Source: Aricia agestis
Taxonomy: Eukaryota > Arthropoda > Insecta > Lepidoptera > Lycaenidae
Direction of reading: 5' to 3'
Assembly (NCBI RefSeq): GCF_905147365.1
Contig: NC_056418.1
Location: forward strand, 16,119,262 to 16,183,261
DNA length: 64,000 nucleotides
The first letter of the stretch is position 1. The number at the start of each line of letters is the position of its first letter. The position numbers and the translations under genes are program-made. The notes beneath the pieces were generated by a model. It had not been told where the DNA came from. It was given only the letters and a program-made list of their open reading frames with translations, and searched no databases. Below, piece after piece: positions 31,707 through 43,255 of the stretch.

Positions 31707-32512
31707 CGACGGGTTAAATTAGTTTAAAATAATTTCCTAAGTTTCTATCATTAAGTTATTTCGTTTTTGCAATATGTAATGTAACTAACACCGACAACGG
31801 TTATCTCGAGTCTATTCATAGAAGAAATAGATATAGAAAAGTAAATATTAAAATCGGTTTACATAGGTGTTGTGTTGTTAGATGAGGCAGTAACAATGCC
31901 GACCTCCGTGCATTTCTAGTGAGGACATATTGCTTGCCGACAATCGTAAATTACAACGTAGCTAATGCACAGCTGACTTGCTATGACTGAAGAATGTCAT
32001 CGGCTTGCAGATTCACGAGAACCCTGTGTCATCTATAAATCTAAGTATACTAATTGTTTACAGGAAGTTTGTTTAAAAATAAGCTCCGAAATTTATTTGC
32101 GGATCTTGATAAAATTTGGCAAATATGCATAGAGTAGATCGCGGGGAATGATATAGGATAAATTTAATCGTGGGATACGATTACCGTGAGATACTGTTTG
32201 TACGTCCTATAGAACCTAGATACAAGCAGCCGTCACTGAAAATGACATGTATGCTATTTGGGTATGCAAAACCTATTATGACTTTAACCTGGTGCCTGAG
32301 TGTGAAATGACAACGTTGTAAGTAAAGAGCCCGTGGTCTTTCCAGCATTCCTTACATCCTAAGGTATTTTTACACGCGAATCTATTCTAAAAAGTTCTAT
32401 AATTAACTACTTCAATAAGCATTCAGCTTGAATGGGACGACTATTCACCGCGAAGACATCCTTCAGGCCGAAATGAGAAATGGCCGGCCGTGACAATGCG
32501 ACGAATTAGGCC
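31707..32512. other. no gene recognised
   Basis: Moderate complexity; includes a Helitron-like phrase near 32085-32160. No coding support. Confidence 0.4.
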
Positions 32513-32944
32513 AGCCGTTACAGTTTTTAGGGTTCCGTACCCAAATGGTAAAACGGGACCTTATTACTAAGACTTCGTTGTTTGTCCGTCTGTACGTCTG
32601 TCCGTCTGTCCGTCTGTCCGTCTGTATGTCACCAGGCTGTAACTCAAGAACGGTAATAGCTAGAGAGTTGAAATTTTCATGACTGTGTATATACGTTGCC
32701 ACTATAATAACAAATACTAAAAACAAAATAAAATTAATATTTAAGGGGGGCTCCCATACAACAAACGTGATTTTTTGGCCTTTAGTACAATCTTTAGTTT
32801 TGTGTTAACTTTAATATTTAATAACAATATTAATGTAAAATAAAAAATAAGACCCCGGCTCCCATACAAAAACACAAATTTTGCCCTACTTTTTTTGGTA
32901 CGGAGCCCTTCGAGCGCGAGTCCGACTCGCACTTGGCCGGTTTT
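32513..32944 (+). mobile_element. non-autonomous repeat, GGGTTCCGTACCC to GACTCGCACTTGG
   Basis: Runs TTTTTAGGGTTCCGTACCCA, AACGGGACCTTATTACT, (GTCCGTCT)n at 32584-32627, CTCCCATACAACAAACGTGA and GGTACGGAGCCCTTCGAGCG to TCCGACTCGCACTTGGCCGG. The two ends are partly inverted (GGTTCCGTACC / GGTACGGAGCC). Partial copies lie at 8145-8318, 10155-10212 and 44892-44950. Confidence 0.6.
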
Positions 32945-33169
32945 ATTTATTAGGGCGAGTCGCGGCTTTTGTGACCACCACAATGTGCATATTATTACCT
33001 TTTTGTGTATTCAAAATATGTACTTTTGGAGCATTTGTATTAAACCGAGCCTGATGGTGCTATTGTTATTGTAACAAAAGTACTTATTTAAAAAAAAACT
33101 TAATTAGTGAGAAGAATAAGAATGTAATATAAGAAAAAAATCCTGCACTGAAAGAGTTGATGATGTCAG

Positions 33170-33275
33170 ATATTACTTATCATACTCTCGATCATAACAG
33201 GTCAAACATACAAAAACTATGCACAAATCACAATATGCCCCGGACCAGCCCCGCGGACGGACGGACAGACACTGG
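33170..33275 (+). repeat. partial copy of the 30796 repeat
   Basis: CATACTCTCGATCATAACAG followed by a GGACGGACAGAC block. Confidence 0.45.
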
Positions 33276-33286
33276 TTTAACACTAG

Positions 33287-33600
33287 AAAGACCGGAATTC
33301 TGAACTTCCTAGAAAGACCAAGAGCGGTCAAATGACCCATCGTATGTTTTTAAATTTTTTGTGTGTCTTACTATTTTGCTTTTGCATTTTTATTGATTAT
33401 GTCATTATTTATAAATGTAACTAAATTAAATTATAGAACAAATATCCAAGAAAATTATTTATAAAAGCATTTTATAGACCTGCTACTGATATAATGACAT
33501 TATAATAACTCCACAAGATTTATTAGTTTTGTTCCTGTATTTGAGCATAAAACACCGTTTTCTCAGATTTTATTTTTCTCATTTTTACGCCAGTTTTCTG
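33287..33600 (+). mobile_element. piggyBac-like transposon left end at TTAA
   Basis: TTAA (33287-33290) then CACTAGAAAGACCGG, and about 290 bp collinear with 8876-9180. Cut on the right by the SINE-like insertion at 33608. No transposase. Confidence 0.55.
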
Positions 33601-33607
33601 TATTTCT

Positions 33608-33938
33608 TTTTTTATGCAATAAGGGGGCAAACGAGCAAACGGGTCACCTGATGGAAAGCAACTTCCGTCGCCCATGGACACTCGCAGCATCAGAAGAGCT
33701 GCAGGTGCGTTTCTGGCCTTTTAAGAGGGAATAGTTCAGAATAGGGGAGGGTAGGGAAGGGAATAGGGGAGGGCAGGGAAGGAAATAGGAGAGGGTAGGG
33801 AAGGGAAAAGGGCCTCCGGTAAACTCACTCACTCGGCAAAACACAGCGCAAGCGCTGTTTCACGCCGGTTTACTGTGAGCCCGTGGTATTTCTCCGGTCG
33901 AGCCGGCCCATCCGTGCCGAAGCATGGCTGTCCCACGT
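33608..33938 (-). mobile_element. SINE-like element sharing the CR1-type LINE tail, copy 1
   Basis: Minus strand: a 5' head (ACGTGGGACAGCCATGCTTC, GGCTCGACCGGAGAAATACC, CAGCGCTTGCGCTGTG), a CCCTA/TTCCC-rich middle, then the LINE-type 3' tail from CCTCTTAAAAGGCC to the T/A-rich end. It has no reading frame. Five copies occur in this window (also 34461, 35224, 56836, 62137). Confidence 0.8.
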
Positions 33939-34434
33939 CGTATGTCGTCGTGGTAGTCAAGGGCGTAATGAATAGTCACGGATTGATTGTCAAGCAACGG
34001 CGCGATACCACGACCGAGATAGTCTAAGCCTCGTACTAATACGCCGCTCTCACCACTAAGGTCTTGAGCATAACAGCAGAGCATAACTCAAGATTATAGG
34101 AAGGTTATTTTAATAAATAGATTGTTCTTACGTACCCACTAAGGATGTATAATAATTTAATGAAATGTAACTCGTCACTCAACTGTGCCATCAAACTGTT
34201 ACTAGGCGAGACAGTGCCCTCGGCCGAGCAAATCCATAATAAACATACCGAGTGTTTGGCCGAGTCCACTCTCTTGCCAATCTACTCGGTAGGCCGGGTA
34301 GACATAATCAAGCCCTTTAAAGCGTATGTAATAATTACTAATAACTAATAAATAATAGTTTATTTGAAGTTTTAGGCACGTTGGGCTCAGAAGACTAGAC
34401 TGACATTTAATACGTGTATAACTGTATAACCTAC
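33939..34434. other. no gene recognised
   Basis: A GC-mixed patch (33940-34080) with no recognisable product, then AT-rich sequence. Confidence 0.45.
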
Positions 34435-34460
34435 AATGAAACAAGACAAGGTTCTACAAT

Positions 34461-34804
34461 GAAAAAATTATACGTGGGAGAGTCATGCTTCGGCACGAAT
34501 GGGCCGGCTCGACCGGATAAATACCACGTTCTCACAGAAAACCGGCGTGAAACAGCGCTTGCGCTGTGTTTCGCCGAGTGAGTGAGTTTACCGGAGGCCC
34601 AATCCCCTAACCCCTACCCTATTCCCTTCCCTACCCTCAACTATTCCCTTCCCTTCCCTACCCTCCCCTATTACCCTATTCCCTCTTAAAAGGCCGGCAA
34701 CGCACTTGCAGCTCTTCTGATGCTGCGAGTGTCCATGGGCGACGGAAGTTGCTTTCCATCAGGTGACCCGTTTGCTCGTTTGCCCCCTTATTTCATAAAA
34801 AAAA
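34461..34804 (+). mobile_element. SINE-like element, copy 2, complete with target duplication
   Basis: Plus-strand copy flanked by a 26-bp direct repeat (34435-34460 and 34805-34830, starting AATGAAACAAGACAAGGTTC). This proves that head, CCCTA-rich middle and LINE-type tail moved as one unit through target-primed reverse transcription. A box-B-like GGCTCGACCGG sits in the head (34502-34512), but no convincing tRNA or 5S match is seen, so the promoter origin is open. Confidence 0.88.
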
Positions 34805-34830
34805 AATGAAACAAGACAAGGTTCTACAAT

Positions 34831-35223
34831 CAGCCAGGTAGAATATTATTTAAATACAAAGACAGCGACCGACAAAAATACTTTGTAGTTTTGTTCGTCT
34901 GCGATGGATCGTAAAAATAAATCAGCCCGAGTAGTAAAGGGTTATTTGTGATAAGCCTAGTATGTCTCTACTATATTGCCTTTTGCTGTTTAAAGCTCCG
35001 ATGACTGACAAAGGAGTAATTAGTTTCTGCTCACGATTCATCATAGGACCGGACTAGCACTTTGAAAGTCTTTGACGAGTCTTGAGGCGTCGTTTCTTTA
35101 TGCCGTTAAAATTTTATTCAGGTCTAGATCTTGGAAATAACTCTGTTTTTGAAATGGCTAGACGTAATGTAATACGGAAAATTATAATATGATCAGGTTG
35201 CGACATAGTCACATTAAAACATT
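34831..35223. other. no gene recognised
   Basis: Nothing supported between the two SINE-like copies. Confidence 0.5.
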
Positions 35224-35550
35224 TTTTTTTAATGAAATAAGGGGGCAAACTAGCAAACGGGTCACCTGATGGAAAGCAACTTCCGTCGCCCATGAACACT
35301 CGCAGCATCAGAAGACCTGCAAGTGTGTTTCCGGCCTTTTAAGAGGGAATAGGGTAATAGAGAAGGGTAAGGAAGGAAAGTTAATATAGGGAGGGTAGGG
35401 AAGGGAATAGAGTAGGGGATTGGGCCTCCGGTAAACTCACTCACTCGGCGAAACACAGCGCAAGCGCTGTTTCACGCTGGTTTTCTGTGAGAACGTGGCA
35501 TTTCTCCGGTGGAGCCGGCCTATTAGTGCCGAAGCATGGCTCTCCCACGT
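35224..35550 (-). mobile_element. SINE-like element, copy 3
   Basis: Same head-middle-tail order on the minus strand. The middle has fewer G-rich units than the copy at 56836. Confidence 0.8.
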
Positions 35551-35797
35551 ATAAATGATATTTATATTGTACTAGGGCTACTCAGCGCTAGAAGTATGTC
35601 GCAACTTGTACGATAGTCGCTCTGTAACGCTGTAGGCTGACTCAACTTGCCTGTACGTAGAGTCTGTACTCTTTACTGTGTAGTCCTAGTAAGTTGACGA
35701 TAATGAATAATAATAAAAAAATACATACAGCCGAACGTTTTAATACCTCCTCCTTTTTGGAAGTCGGTCAAAATATATAGGGTGTTGTCAACTTGAA

Positions 35798-36170
35798 CGC
35801 CTCCGTGGTGCAGTGGCTTAGAGCGAGGCTCTTGACTCTGAGGTCGTGCTCCTGGGTTCGATTCCCGGGTTGAAAACTTGTTATTTCCAAGTTTGGTTAT
35901 GACAATGCAGGCTTATCACCTGATTGTGTGACAAATAAGATGATCCATGCATCGGATGGGCATGTTAATTGTAAAAGTCGGTCCTGCGCCTAATCTCTAG
36001 CCAGTTGTGTCGGTCTTCCGTGCCACTGTGTCAGACGAATTATAAGGAATAAAGAGTGCTCCTGTGTACTGGACACACATTTGGGCACTATAAAATTAGT
36101 CCTGCGTAACTGGTCTGGTTTCAATGAAACCTGCCACCGTCACCGAAACTGGTGGGGGGGTATTATTTTA
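35798..36170 (+). mobile_element. tRNA-Lys-like SINE, copy 1
   Basis: Starts CGCCTCCGTGGTGCAGTGG with A box TGGTGCAGTGG and, 45 bp on, B box GGGTTCGATTCCC. Body phrases ATGATCCATGCATCGGATGG and GTCACCGAAACTGGTG match 57672-58025. An extra few bases lie between the boxes (GAGGTCGTGCTCCTGGG). Transcribed by RNA polymerase III if active. Confidence 0.85.
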
Positions 36171-36487
36171 TATAGGGCATCTTAAATATACGTTGTACTT
36201 ATTCACGCTTAAAATCAGATTATTTTTGTAGGTACTGAGATACGTTTTACCGTAAAATAATTTGCGGCTATTATTATTATATTAAATAAAAAAGAACTGA
36301 GAATTTTGACCCTTAATCACAAAATTCAACAACTTATCTTTAATGTACCTAGTATAGGCCGGGCGGCGGATGTCGCCATGGCAACATCCGTCATAACTCA
36401 GCTCAGGGCAATTTACAGCTGCTTTGTGTTCCGACAGTCACTCGCTTGACAAAGGACAGCTCGTGAAGATGGAGGCGGCTCATTCTG

Positions 36488-36654
36488 AGGCTTCAGTCTC
36501 GAAATCAGCGGACAGCGGGACGGGAGCGGCGGCGGCGCGTTCCAATGTATGCTTCTTTCGAGGCTTGTACATATAAATTTATACATTGGAACGTGCCGCT
36601 CCCGCGACGCCGCCGCTTCCGCCCCGCTGCCCGCTGATTTCAAGACTGAAGCCT
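36488..36654. mobile_element. GC-rich MITE-like element, about 65-bp inverted ends
   Basis: AGGCTTCAGTCTCGAAATCA pairs with TGATTTCAAGACTGAAGCCT at the right end. The arms continue through a CGGCGGCGGCG-rich stretch to TTCCAATGTAT / ATACATTGGAA. Non-coding. Confidence 0.8.
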
Positions 36655-37467
36655 TACTTCCAATCGCTGTCTTAATAAATTATGTATTATACATAATGAG
36701 GAAGTTAATTAAGAAGAGGTATTAGAATATAGCGGAAATGACGATTTATTAGAGTCTTAATATTTAATTGCAGATGGAATCTTACGTTATAACTTATATA
36801 GCTGTATACTGGGTCTTGCTGGGGCCCAGGTCTGCGTTTTGTGGGATTACAAAGTATGTGTTACCTGACCTTAATTCGTCTTAGTTTGGTAGCTTTTAAC
36901 CTTAAGTTTCGCCTTTCTTATACAATTTTAAATAAGATTTCTTTGCCTTATTGAAAACTACGTTTATTTACAAATTACATATCATTTTATCATTATTAAT
37001 ATTTGAGTAACTCATCTATCGTAAACTCATTTTGTAATTTACAAAAATTAGGTTGTTGTTGATGTAATAGGGATATCCCAACAATAAACAAAGCAATCAT
37101 TCACGTAATCAGCTCACTTCGGACAAGTCCAAACTCCGAATTATTAGTTGTTGCTGTTCTACTCCACTCCACTCCACTCTACTTCATTTATCATTACCTC
37201 TCGTCGGAGCCGGTTTAGTGTCAATCATGTTTAATGAAGGACATCCGATCATCTCATGTTTCATCTTCAGACTTCAGAAAAGAAAACAAAGGATGACGTC
37301 TTATTCCCAGGACAGATAGGGCAGTCAATTATTAAATGTATACTTTGTTTCAGCGACTTTTAGTATATATCTTTAAATTATGTAGATATGCTGGTGTTTT
37401 TTTTTTTCGTTTAACATTTTTTTCGGTTTCTTTTGTATTGCTATTTAGTATTTTCTTTCCTTTTTAA
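36655..37467. other. no gene recognised
   Basis: AT-rich, no structure noted. Confidence 0.5.
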
Positions 37468-38052
37468 GGTTCCGTAGTCAATATGGAACCCTTATAGTTT
37501 CGGCCTGTCTGTCCGTCTGTCCGCCTGTCTGTCTATCTGTCTGGCCGCGGTTTTCCTCAGAGACTATAAGGCTATAAAGCTGTAATTCGGCATGAATGTA
37601 CATCTTAATGACGCCGACAAAATTGTATGTAAAATCTTCAAAAAATTTATGGTACCCCCCCTACACATCAAGCGGGGGTGATTTATTTTTTCCGCGTCTA
37701 CCCTACCTTGTGGATTGTCGTTGAATAAGTTTTTTTTTAATTTTATGAGTATTCAAAGACCATTTTCCGTTTTAGAGATCAAATTGTGAAATATGTGAAA
37801 AAATTCACGGGGGTAGGAAATATGCTGCATTTAAAAGGAAACCTAACGGCTAATAAGACTTCATAAGTTATTGAGTAATAGTCGATCAACTAAAAATTGG
37901 ATTCGGAGAAGTAAGGAACTTATCGTTCAAATTCCTTTGAACGTAATTGTGATGATGTTGTTAGTAATGTAATGTAAATGTAAACACGTTATTAAAGTAC
38001 ATTCATTAACTGTAGAAACATTATTAAAAAAACTAGCGGTACTACGGAACCC
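37468..38052 (+). mobile_element. non-autonomous repeat with GGTTCCGTAG ends
   Basis: Opens AAGGTTCCGTAGTCAATATG, has a (CTGTCCGT)n block at 37505-37545, GGTACCCCCCCTACACATCA, and closes GCGGTACTACGGAACCCT. The ends are partly inverted (GTTCCGTAG / CTACGGAAC). Different interior from 32513-32944. Confidence 0.55.
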
Positions 38053-38169
38053 TATATTTCGAATATGGCCATAACACAAACGTATCTGGCATAATACTCG
38101 TTATTTAAGTATATCACCGAGATAAATTAAGCATTCTATTATTATTGTTCCACCCTGAGCACTCATAAG

Positions 38170-38447
38170 CCAACTTGACGCACGGCCAGCCTGCCTAGCA
38201 TATGCCAGCTAGATATCTCACTCTGCATGTTTTCTCAATGTTTGATGGTTTGTCTCTTCATCTCCATTGATCCTAGCATGACAAACATGTTTTCTCGCGT
38301 AGATCTATCATCTAAATAACACATTTTTATAGAGTTTTTTCGAGACGAATGTCGAGATTTTGACATTATGAGACGAGTAGTTTTTAATTATCTCGAGAGT
38401 GAGGTATCTCGTTGGCGTATGCTAGGCAGGCTGATAGCTTGGCGTCG
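38170..38447. mobile_element. MITE-like element, about 50-bp inverted ends
   Basis: GCCAGCCTGCCTAGCATATG at 38184 pairs with CGTATGCTAGGCAGGCTG at 38415; AGATATCTCACTCT pairs with AGAGTGAGGTATCT. Non-coding loop of about 180 bp. Confidence 0.78.
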
Positions 38448-38526
38448 CGCCAAACATGATAGACTTATAGCATTTTTATCAACTTGTCACTCATTATCAA
38501 CCTATTACCCGTCACCTGATGAAATT

Positions 38527-38815
38527 GTTTTATTGTTAACTAGCGGTTGCAACCTGCAGTTTGTTAGGGGAAAAGAACATAATATTAAATAACAATATAA
38601 TATGCGGTCGAATTGAGTAACAGCTCCTCCTTTTTGGAAGTCGGCAAAAAAATAATATCTTCCCGCAGTAGGACCACCTATGTACATGTTACAATGTATC
38701 GGCTAGCTGTATAGCAAATTGAATTAAAATAGTTTTAGCCGTTTAGTTTTAGACGCGAAGAAATAATAAACATACTGTACACTCACAAACTTTCACCTTA
38801 GATATAATATTAGTG
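38527..38815. mobile_element. Helitron-like remnant
   Basis: Starts TTAACTAGCGGTTGCAACCT and ends ACAAACTTTCACCTTAGATA with ATATTAGTGATA, similar to the start and end phrases of the Lep1-like repeats elsewhere in the window. Confidence 0.4.
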
Positions 38816-38841
38816 ATAAAATATAATTACATCATGTATAA

Positions 38842-39099
38842 ATACAGAATGTAACAAAACTAACTAGTGATATTATAGCTAAGGGTGTTTATGTGTTCCT
38901 TACATAGAGTTCATTGTGAAAGTAGCAGCGCTGTAAGAGCATTTTTTTGTGATTTGTATGGGCAAGCTCCCCAGCATCTGATGATTTTTCCATATAAAAA
39001 GTTAAAAAAACACTTTCACAGTTTACTTTATAATATGTACTAGGGACACATACATACCCTAAAGTATTTATTATCACTTAGTTTTGTTACGCCCTGTAT
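38842..39099. mobile_element. MITE-like element, ends TACAG...GTAACAAAACTA
   Basis: ATACAGAATGTAACAAAACT at the left pairs with GTTTTGTTACGCCCTGTAT at the right. Inner arms (TAAGGGTGTTTATGTG / ACATACATACCCTAA) also pair. Flanked by TA, consistent with a Tc1/mariner-type MITE, but the superfamily is inferred. Confidence 0.7.
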
Positions 39100-39539
39100 A
39101 TTGTGTGTCCCTTACATGTACTGATAAGTTAGTATTGAGGTTCATATCGGGAGTGAGATATACGGGTCATATTCCTTTGGCTCTAGGACTTAAGCGGCTT
39201 GTTGGATTTGAGTTTGAGAGGTATCATTAGACTTGGTCGTGACTCGGGAGATAGTCATCAGCAGCTCACTGCCGTCCACTGCTGGACGAAGCCCAACAAT
39301 CGCCACTATCTTGGGCAGCCCTTATCTTCTAATCAATGTTACTTACATAATGTTATGTTACTAGAACCGTATATATTGTAACGATTAAAAATAGTCTGAT
39401 CAGTAATTTGTAATTTGTAAAGTAAATTGAAAGTAACGTAAGAAAGAAAATAAAATGTAAAGTAGGATCGTTTAACACTTTCACAGTCCACGGTATCCAA
39501 AAGGATGCATTGGCACCGAAAAAAGCATAGAATTATTAT
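39100..39539. other. no gene recognised
   Basis: Nothing supported. Confidence 0.5.
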
Positions 39540-39556
39540 TTTTAACAAAAAATTAA

Positions 39557-39790
39557 AACCGACTTCCAAGGTAAAAACAATAATAACATCCTTATAATAT
39601 GAACTAAAAAGTATTAAATAATTGTTCTTATCTAATAGTGCTTTTTTCCGAATTCGGCTTAACCTCAACTATTTCTGTACTCAGTCTTCATAGTTTTGAA
39701 GTCGGTAACAGATAGCTGAATCTTCAGTTCTCTGACAGAATATTTGAAACTTTTGGAACTGGCACCGACTTCAAAATTATGAATCTTGCA
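39557..39790. mobile_element. member of the GAAGTCGGT MITE family
   Basis: AAACCGACTTCCAAGGTAAA, AACTAAAAAGTATTAAATAA, TCAGTCTTCATAGTTTTGAA and GGCACCGACTTCAAAATTAT occur in order, as in 25911-26160. Confidence 0.6.
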
Positions 39791-40378
39791 TTTTGGCAGC
39801 ATATGCTTAAGAATAAGAATAAGAATAAGAATTGTTTATTTGCAGAAAGTACCGTTACAAAAGGTGTTACAATAGTCATACAGAGGTCCAGTCTTTCTAC
39901 CTAATATTAGGCATGCAAATTTGATGGCGATCATTGATCATGTCTACAAAATAAATCAAATATAAAAAATATTTAATCAAAATAAAATTGATAGACAGTT
40001 TGGATGAAATTTTAACACAATTGAATATATATATAAAGAAATCATAAAACGTAAATTAGGTAAAAAATAATATTACTTAATTAAGACAAAATATAATTTA
40101 AATAATTAAAACATTTAATATAATTTAATTTAATAAAGAATTTGATTTGATAATAATAATAAACTTCATTCAAACATTTCATTAAAATAGTCAAGTAGTA
40201 CATAATTTAATTCAATTAACGTAGTCAATATTTAAAACAAGATTATCATATCATTAGGAAAAGTCATTGATTAAAATTTATTTGTATTGTAATTAATATT
40301 ACATTTCATGTCATAAATTAATAGCATTAAAATAACTTACTCTACAACTATCATTAATTTACTTACATCATTTATTTC

Positions 40379-43255
40379 TTATGAAGTATAATAATTAGTG
40401 ATTTTATCATTCAAATAGTCTACTATATTATAATAACATTTTTCTATAAGTAATCTTTTTAACTGTTTTTTAAATATTTTTATATTCATTGCTTTCAGTT
40501 CCTTTGGTAATTTATTATAAATCGTAGGAGCCATATGGAAAACACTTTTATGCATTAGCGTGGTATTTGTCATACGATTACATAGGCGGTATGTGTCACG
40601 TTGACGCCTGTTGCTCGCTATCGAGGCTAGCTCAAAAAGATTTGGATTTTGTTTGACAAAAGTTGCTACCTCATAAATATATATACACGTAAGAGTTAGA
40701 ATTTTATGTTTCACAAATAATGGTTTACATGTATCGGTTGATGACAGTCCAAACATAGCTCTTAAGCATCGCTTTTGTGCCTTAAAAATTATGTCAACAT
40801 CTGTTGAGTTTCCCCAGAATATTACGCCATACCTCAGTATTGAGACCACTAGTCCGTTATATGCAGTTACTGTTGTACTGTCACTTGAGATTTTAGATAA
40901 TTCATGAAGTGCATAAACTGATTTATTTATTTTTTTACAAAGTTGTTCAATATGAGATTTCCATGATAGTTTACTGTCTATTGTGAGTCCAAGAAATTTA
41001 ATAGTTTGTACTTCAGAAATTGACTCAGATTTATAGTTAATATTAAGCTTAGGTACATTTACACGTTGCTTAAACTGGATAAGTTTTGTCTTTTCTAAAT
41101 TTGCTTTTATATTGTTTGTATTTAACCATTTAATTATGTCCTTTAGTGTATTATTTATATCTTGTTCATATGTTTTGATATCCTTACATTTAATTGCAAC
41201 TGTACTGTCATCAACAAAAAGTGACATTGGGTTAAAAGTCGCTTTTGGGAGATCATTAATATAAATAATAAATAAAAGTGGACCTAAAACACTTCCTTGC
41301 GGTACACCGTATAGTAATTTCAGCGCTTTAGAGAGGTAATTTTTTTCAATTTTTGTTCTAGCATTAATTCTAACTATTTTTGTATATTGGGTGCGATTTT
41401 TTAGAAAGCTTTCTATGAGTTTTAAACTATTGCCCCTTATACCACAAGCCTCGAGCTTGAATAGCAAAATGTTATGATCGACAAAATCAAATGCCTGCAT
41501 CATGTCCATAAATATAGCGCAAATTGGTATTCTTTTATCCACATTCGTCATAACTATATCTAAAAATTCATATATGGCAAGGTTTATGCTTTTATCCCGT
41601 CGAAATCCTTTTTGTTCCTTGGCAAGAATATTCTGTTGCTCTAAATAACTGTAAATGGTGTTATATAAATGTTTTTCGAATACCTTGGAAAAGATAGGCA
41701 CGAGGGCAATAGGCCTATAGTTTTCAAGGTTCTCTTTATTATTTTTCTTAAGTATTGGTTTTATTATACTTGTTTTTAATTTTTCTGGAAATATCCCAGA
41801 TTCTATAGATAAATTTAGAATGTGGCTAAGTGGTGACTTAATGTAATCAACTACATATTTTATAACTTTAGTCGATATGTTGTCATATCCAACGCTGTTA
41901 GTGTTTTTGAGGCCTTTTATAATTAGTTTAATATCATCTGGTGTACATGGATTAATAAATATAGAATTAAGTTTTGATGTCACATATTTTTTGTACAAAC
42001 TTTGATTATTTGTATTCATTCGTTTTACTTTATTTATATAATAATTATTAAAAGTATTAGAAATGTCAATGGGATTCGTTATAATTTTATTATTTTGTCT
42101 TATATGTGAAATAGTTTCTGTTGGTTTATTTTGTTTAGATGAATTAATGATTTGCCATATAGTTTTTGCTTTATTGGTTGAATTTGATATATTATAGTTA
42201 TTTTGAGCCCTCTGCGTTAGTTTTACAATTTTTTTGAACCTTTTAGTATACTGCATTAATTTAAGCTTATTCACTTTACTAGGACATTTTCTATACTTCC
42301 ATAATAATTTACGTTTAGTGGCACTGCAAATTTTAATGCCACGTGATATCCATTTAGCTTTTTTTAAGATATTTATAGTTATAGTTTTGTAAGGGAAGCA
42401 TAATTTATAAAACAATGTAAAATTATCCAGGAAGACATTATAAGCTATATTTGGATCACATGCATTATAAACATCTGTAAATGTTAGCTGACCAATACAA
42501 TATTTAAACTTTTCAAGGTTTTCTTTAGAAAAATCATGACGCATTGTTTTCCAGTACTTAATTAAACAGATATTTTTTACATTACATCTTAACAACTGAG
42601 CAGTGTGATCAGATAATCCTAGCTCGATTACTTCAGACTTACATTTACTTTTAAAATTATGGGCAAAATTATCATTACAGGTTTGGCTCACATATCTTGT
42701 AGGTTCTCTAATCTGTAATTTTAAATTGTAGTTAAATAGCATACATTCTAATTCTTGTGTTTGTCTATTTTGTTTGAGGATGTTAATATTAAAATCTCCT
42801 GCTATAATTATGTTTTGCTTACCATAATTCATGTTTATGAAATTCAAAGATTTATCTAGTCTATTTAGAAATACATGCAAGTTACTAAGTAATGGTACTC
42901 TATAGAGAGAGACAACAACAAATTTGTAATCTGTAAGTTCTATTGCACAGCATTCAAACACAGAACATAACGAATAATCTACAAGCGTTGAAATAACTCT
43001 AAATTTGAGTTGCTTCTTTACGAAAATACACGAACCACCCCTTTTTGAATCATTTCTGCAATAGCAAGATGCCAGGATGTAGTTAGGGATTAGGCAGGAT
43101 TCCTCTTGTCCTGATACCATAAAGTGTTCAGTTAGGCAGATAATGTCAACATCCGTTTTTTTATCTGAAAGTTCTTGAAGGCAAACAGACAGTGCATTAT
43201 ATTTTGATCTTAGCCCTGCAATATTTTGGTGCAGAACATTTAAATATTTAGTGTC
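40379..43255 (-). CDS. LINE ORF2: endonuclease and reverse transcriptase
   Basis: Uninterrupted frame. The first Met (43120) lies inside the endonuclease; the same frame is open upstream to 43309 and encodes the expected start of the domain (HQNIAGLRSKYN, then VDIICLTEHF), so the true N-terminus is upstream of 43120 although no ATG exists there. Numbered from 43120: GDFNIN at 108-113, SDH at 170-172, the PIALVPIFSKVFEKHL RT block, MMQAFDFVDH, GVPQGSVLGPLLFIIYINDL and catalytic FVDD (Val in place of the common Ala) at 635-638; the C-terminus has CYYNIVDYLND. ORF2 is +1 relative to ORF1, and the junction holds a T7 run then CGA CAC TAA. Translation probably needs recoding or non-AUG reinitiation. 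Role: nicking and target-primed reverse transcription. Confidence 0.93.
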   Translation of the reverse strand, partial: DTKYLNVLHQNIAGLRSKYNALSVCLQELSDKKTDVDIICLTEHFMVSGQEESCLIPNYILASCYCRNDSKRGGSCIFVKKQLKFRVISTLVDYSLCSVFECCAIELTDYKFVVVSLYRVPLLSNLHVFLNRLDKSLNFINMNYGKQNIIIAGDFNINILKQNRQTQELECMLFNYNLKLQIREPTRYVSQTCNDNFAHNFKSKCKSEVIELGLSDHTAQLLRCNVKNICLIKYWKTMRHDFSKENLEKFKYCIGQLTFTDVYNACDPNIAYNVFLDNFTLFYKLCFPYKTITINILKKAKWISRGIKICSATKRKLLWKYRKCPSKVNKLKLMQYTKRFKKIVKLTQRAQNNYNISNSTNKAKTIWQIINSSKQNKPTETISHIRQNNKIITNPIDISNTFNNYYINKVKRMNTNNQSLYKKYVTSKLNSIFINPCTPDDIKLIIKGLKNTNSVGYDNISTKVIKYVVDYIKSPLSHILNLSIESGIFPEKLKTSIIKPILKKNNKENLENYRPIALVPIFSKVFEKHLYNTIYSYLEQQNILAKEQKGFRRDKSINLAIYEFLDIVMTNVDKRIPICAIFMDMMQAFDFVDHNILLFKLEACGIRGNSLKLIESFLKNRTQYTKIVRINARTKIEKNYLSKALKLLYGVPQGSVLGPLLFIIYINDLPKATFNPMSLFVDDSTVAIKCKDIKTYEQDINNTLKDIIKWLNTNNIKANLEKTKLIQFKQRVNVPKLNINYKSESISEVQTIKFLGLTIDSKLSWKSHIEQLCKKINKSVYALHELSKISSDSTTVTAYNGLVVSILRYGVIFWGNSTDVDIIFKAQKRCLRAMFGLSSTDTCKPLFVKHKILTLTCIYIYEVATFVKQNPNLFELASIASNRRQRDTYRLCNRMTNTTLMHKSVFHMAPTIYNKLPKELKAMNIKIFKKQLKRLLIEKCYYNIVDYLNDKITNYYTS

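Noticed and set aside
35798..35880. Functional tRNA-Lys gene
   Set aside because: Acceptor stem does not close, spacing between boxes is abnormal, and a SINE body follows.
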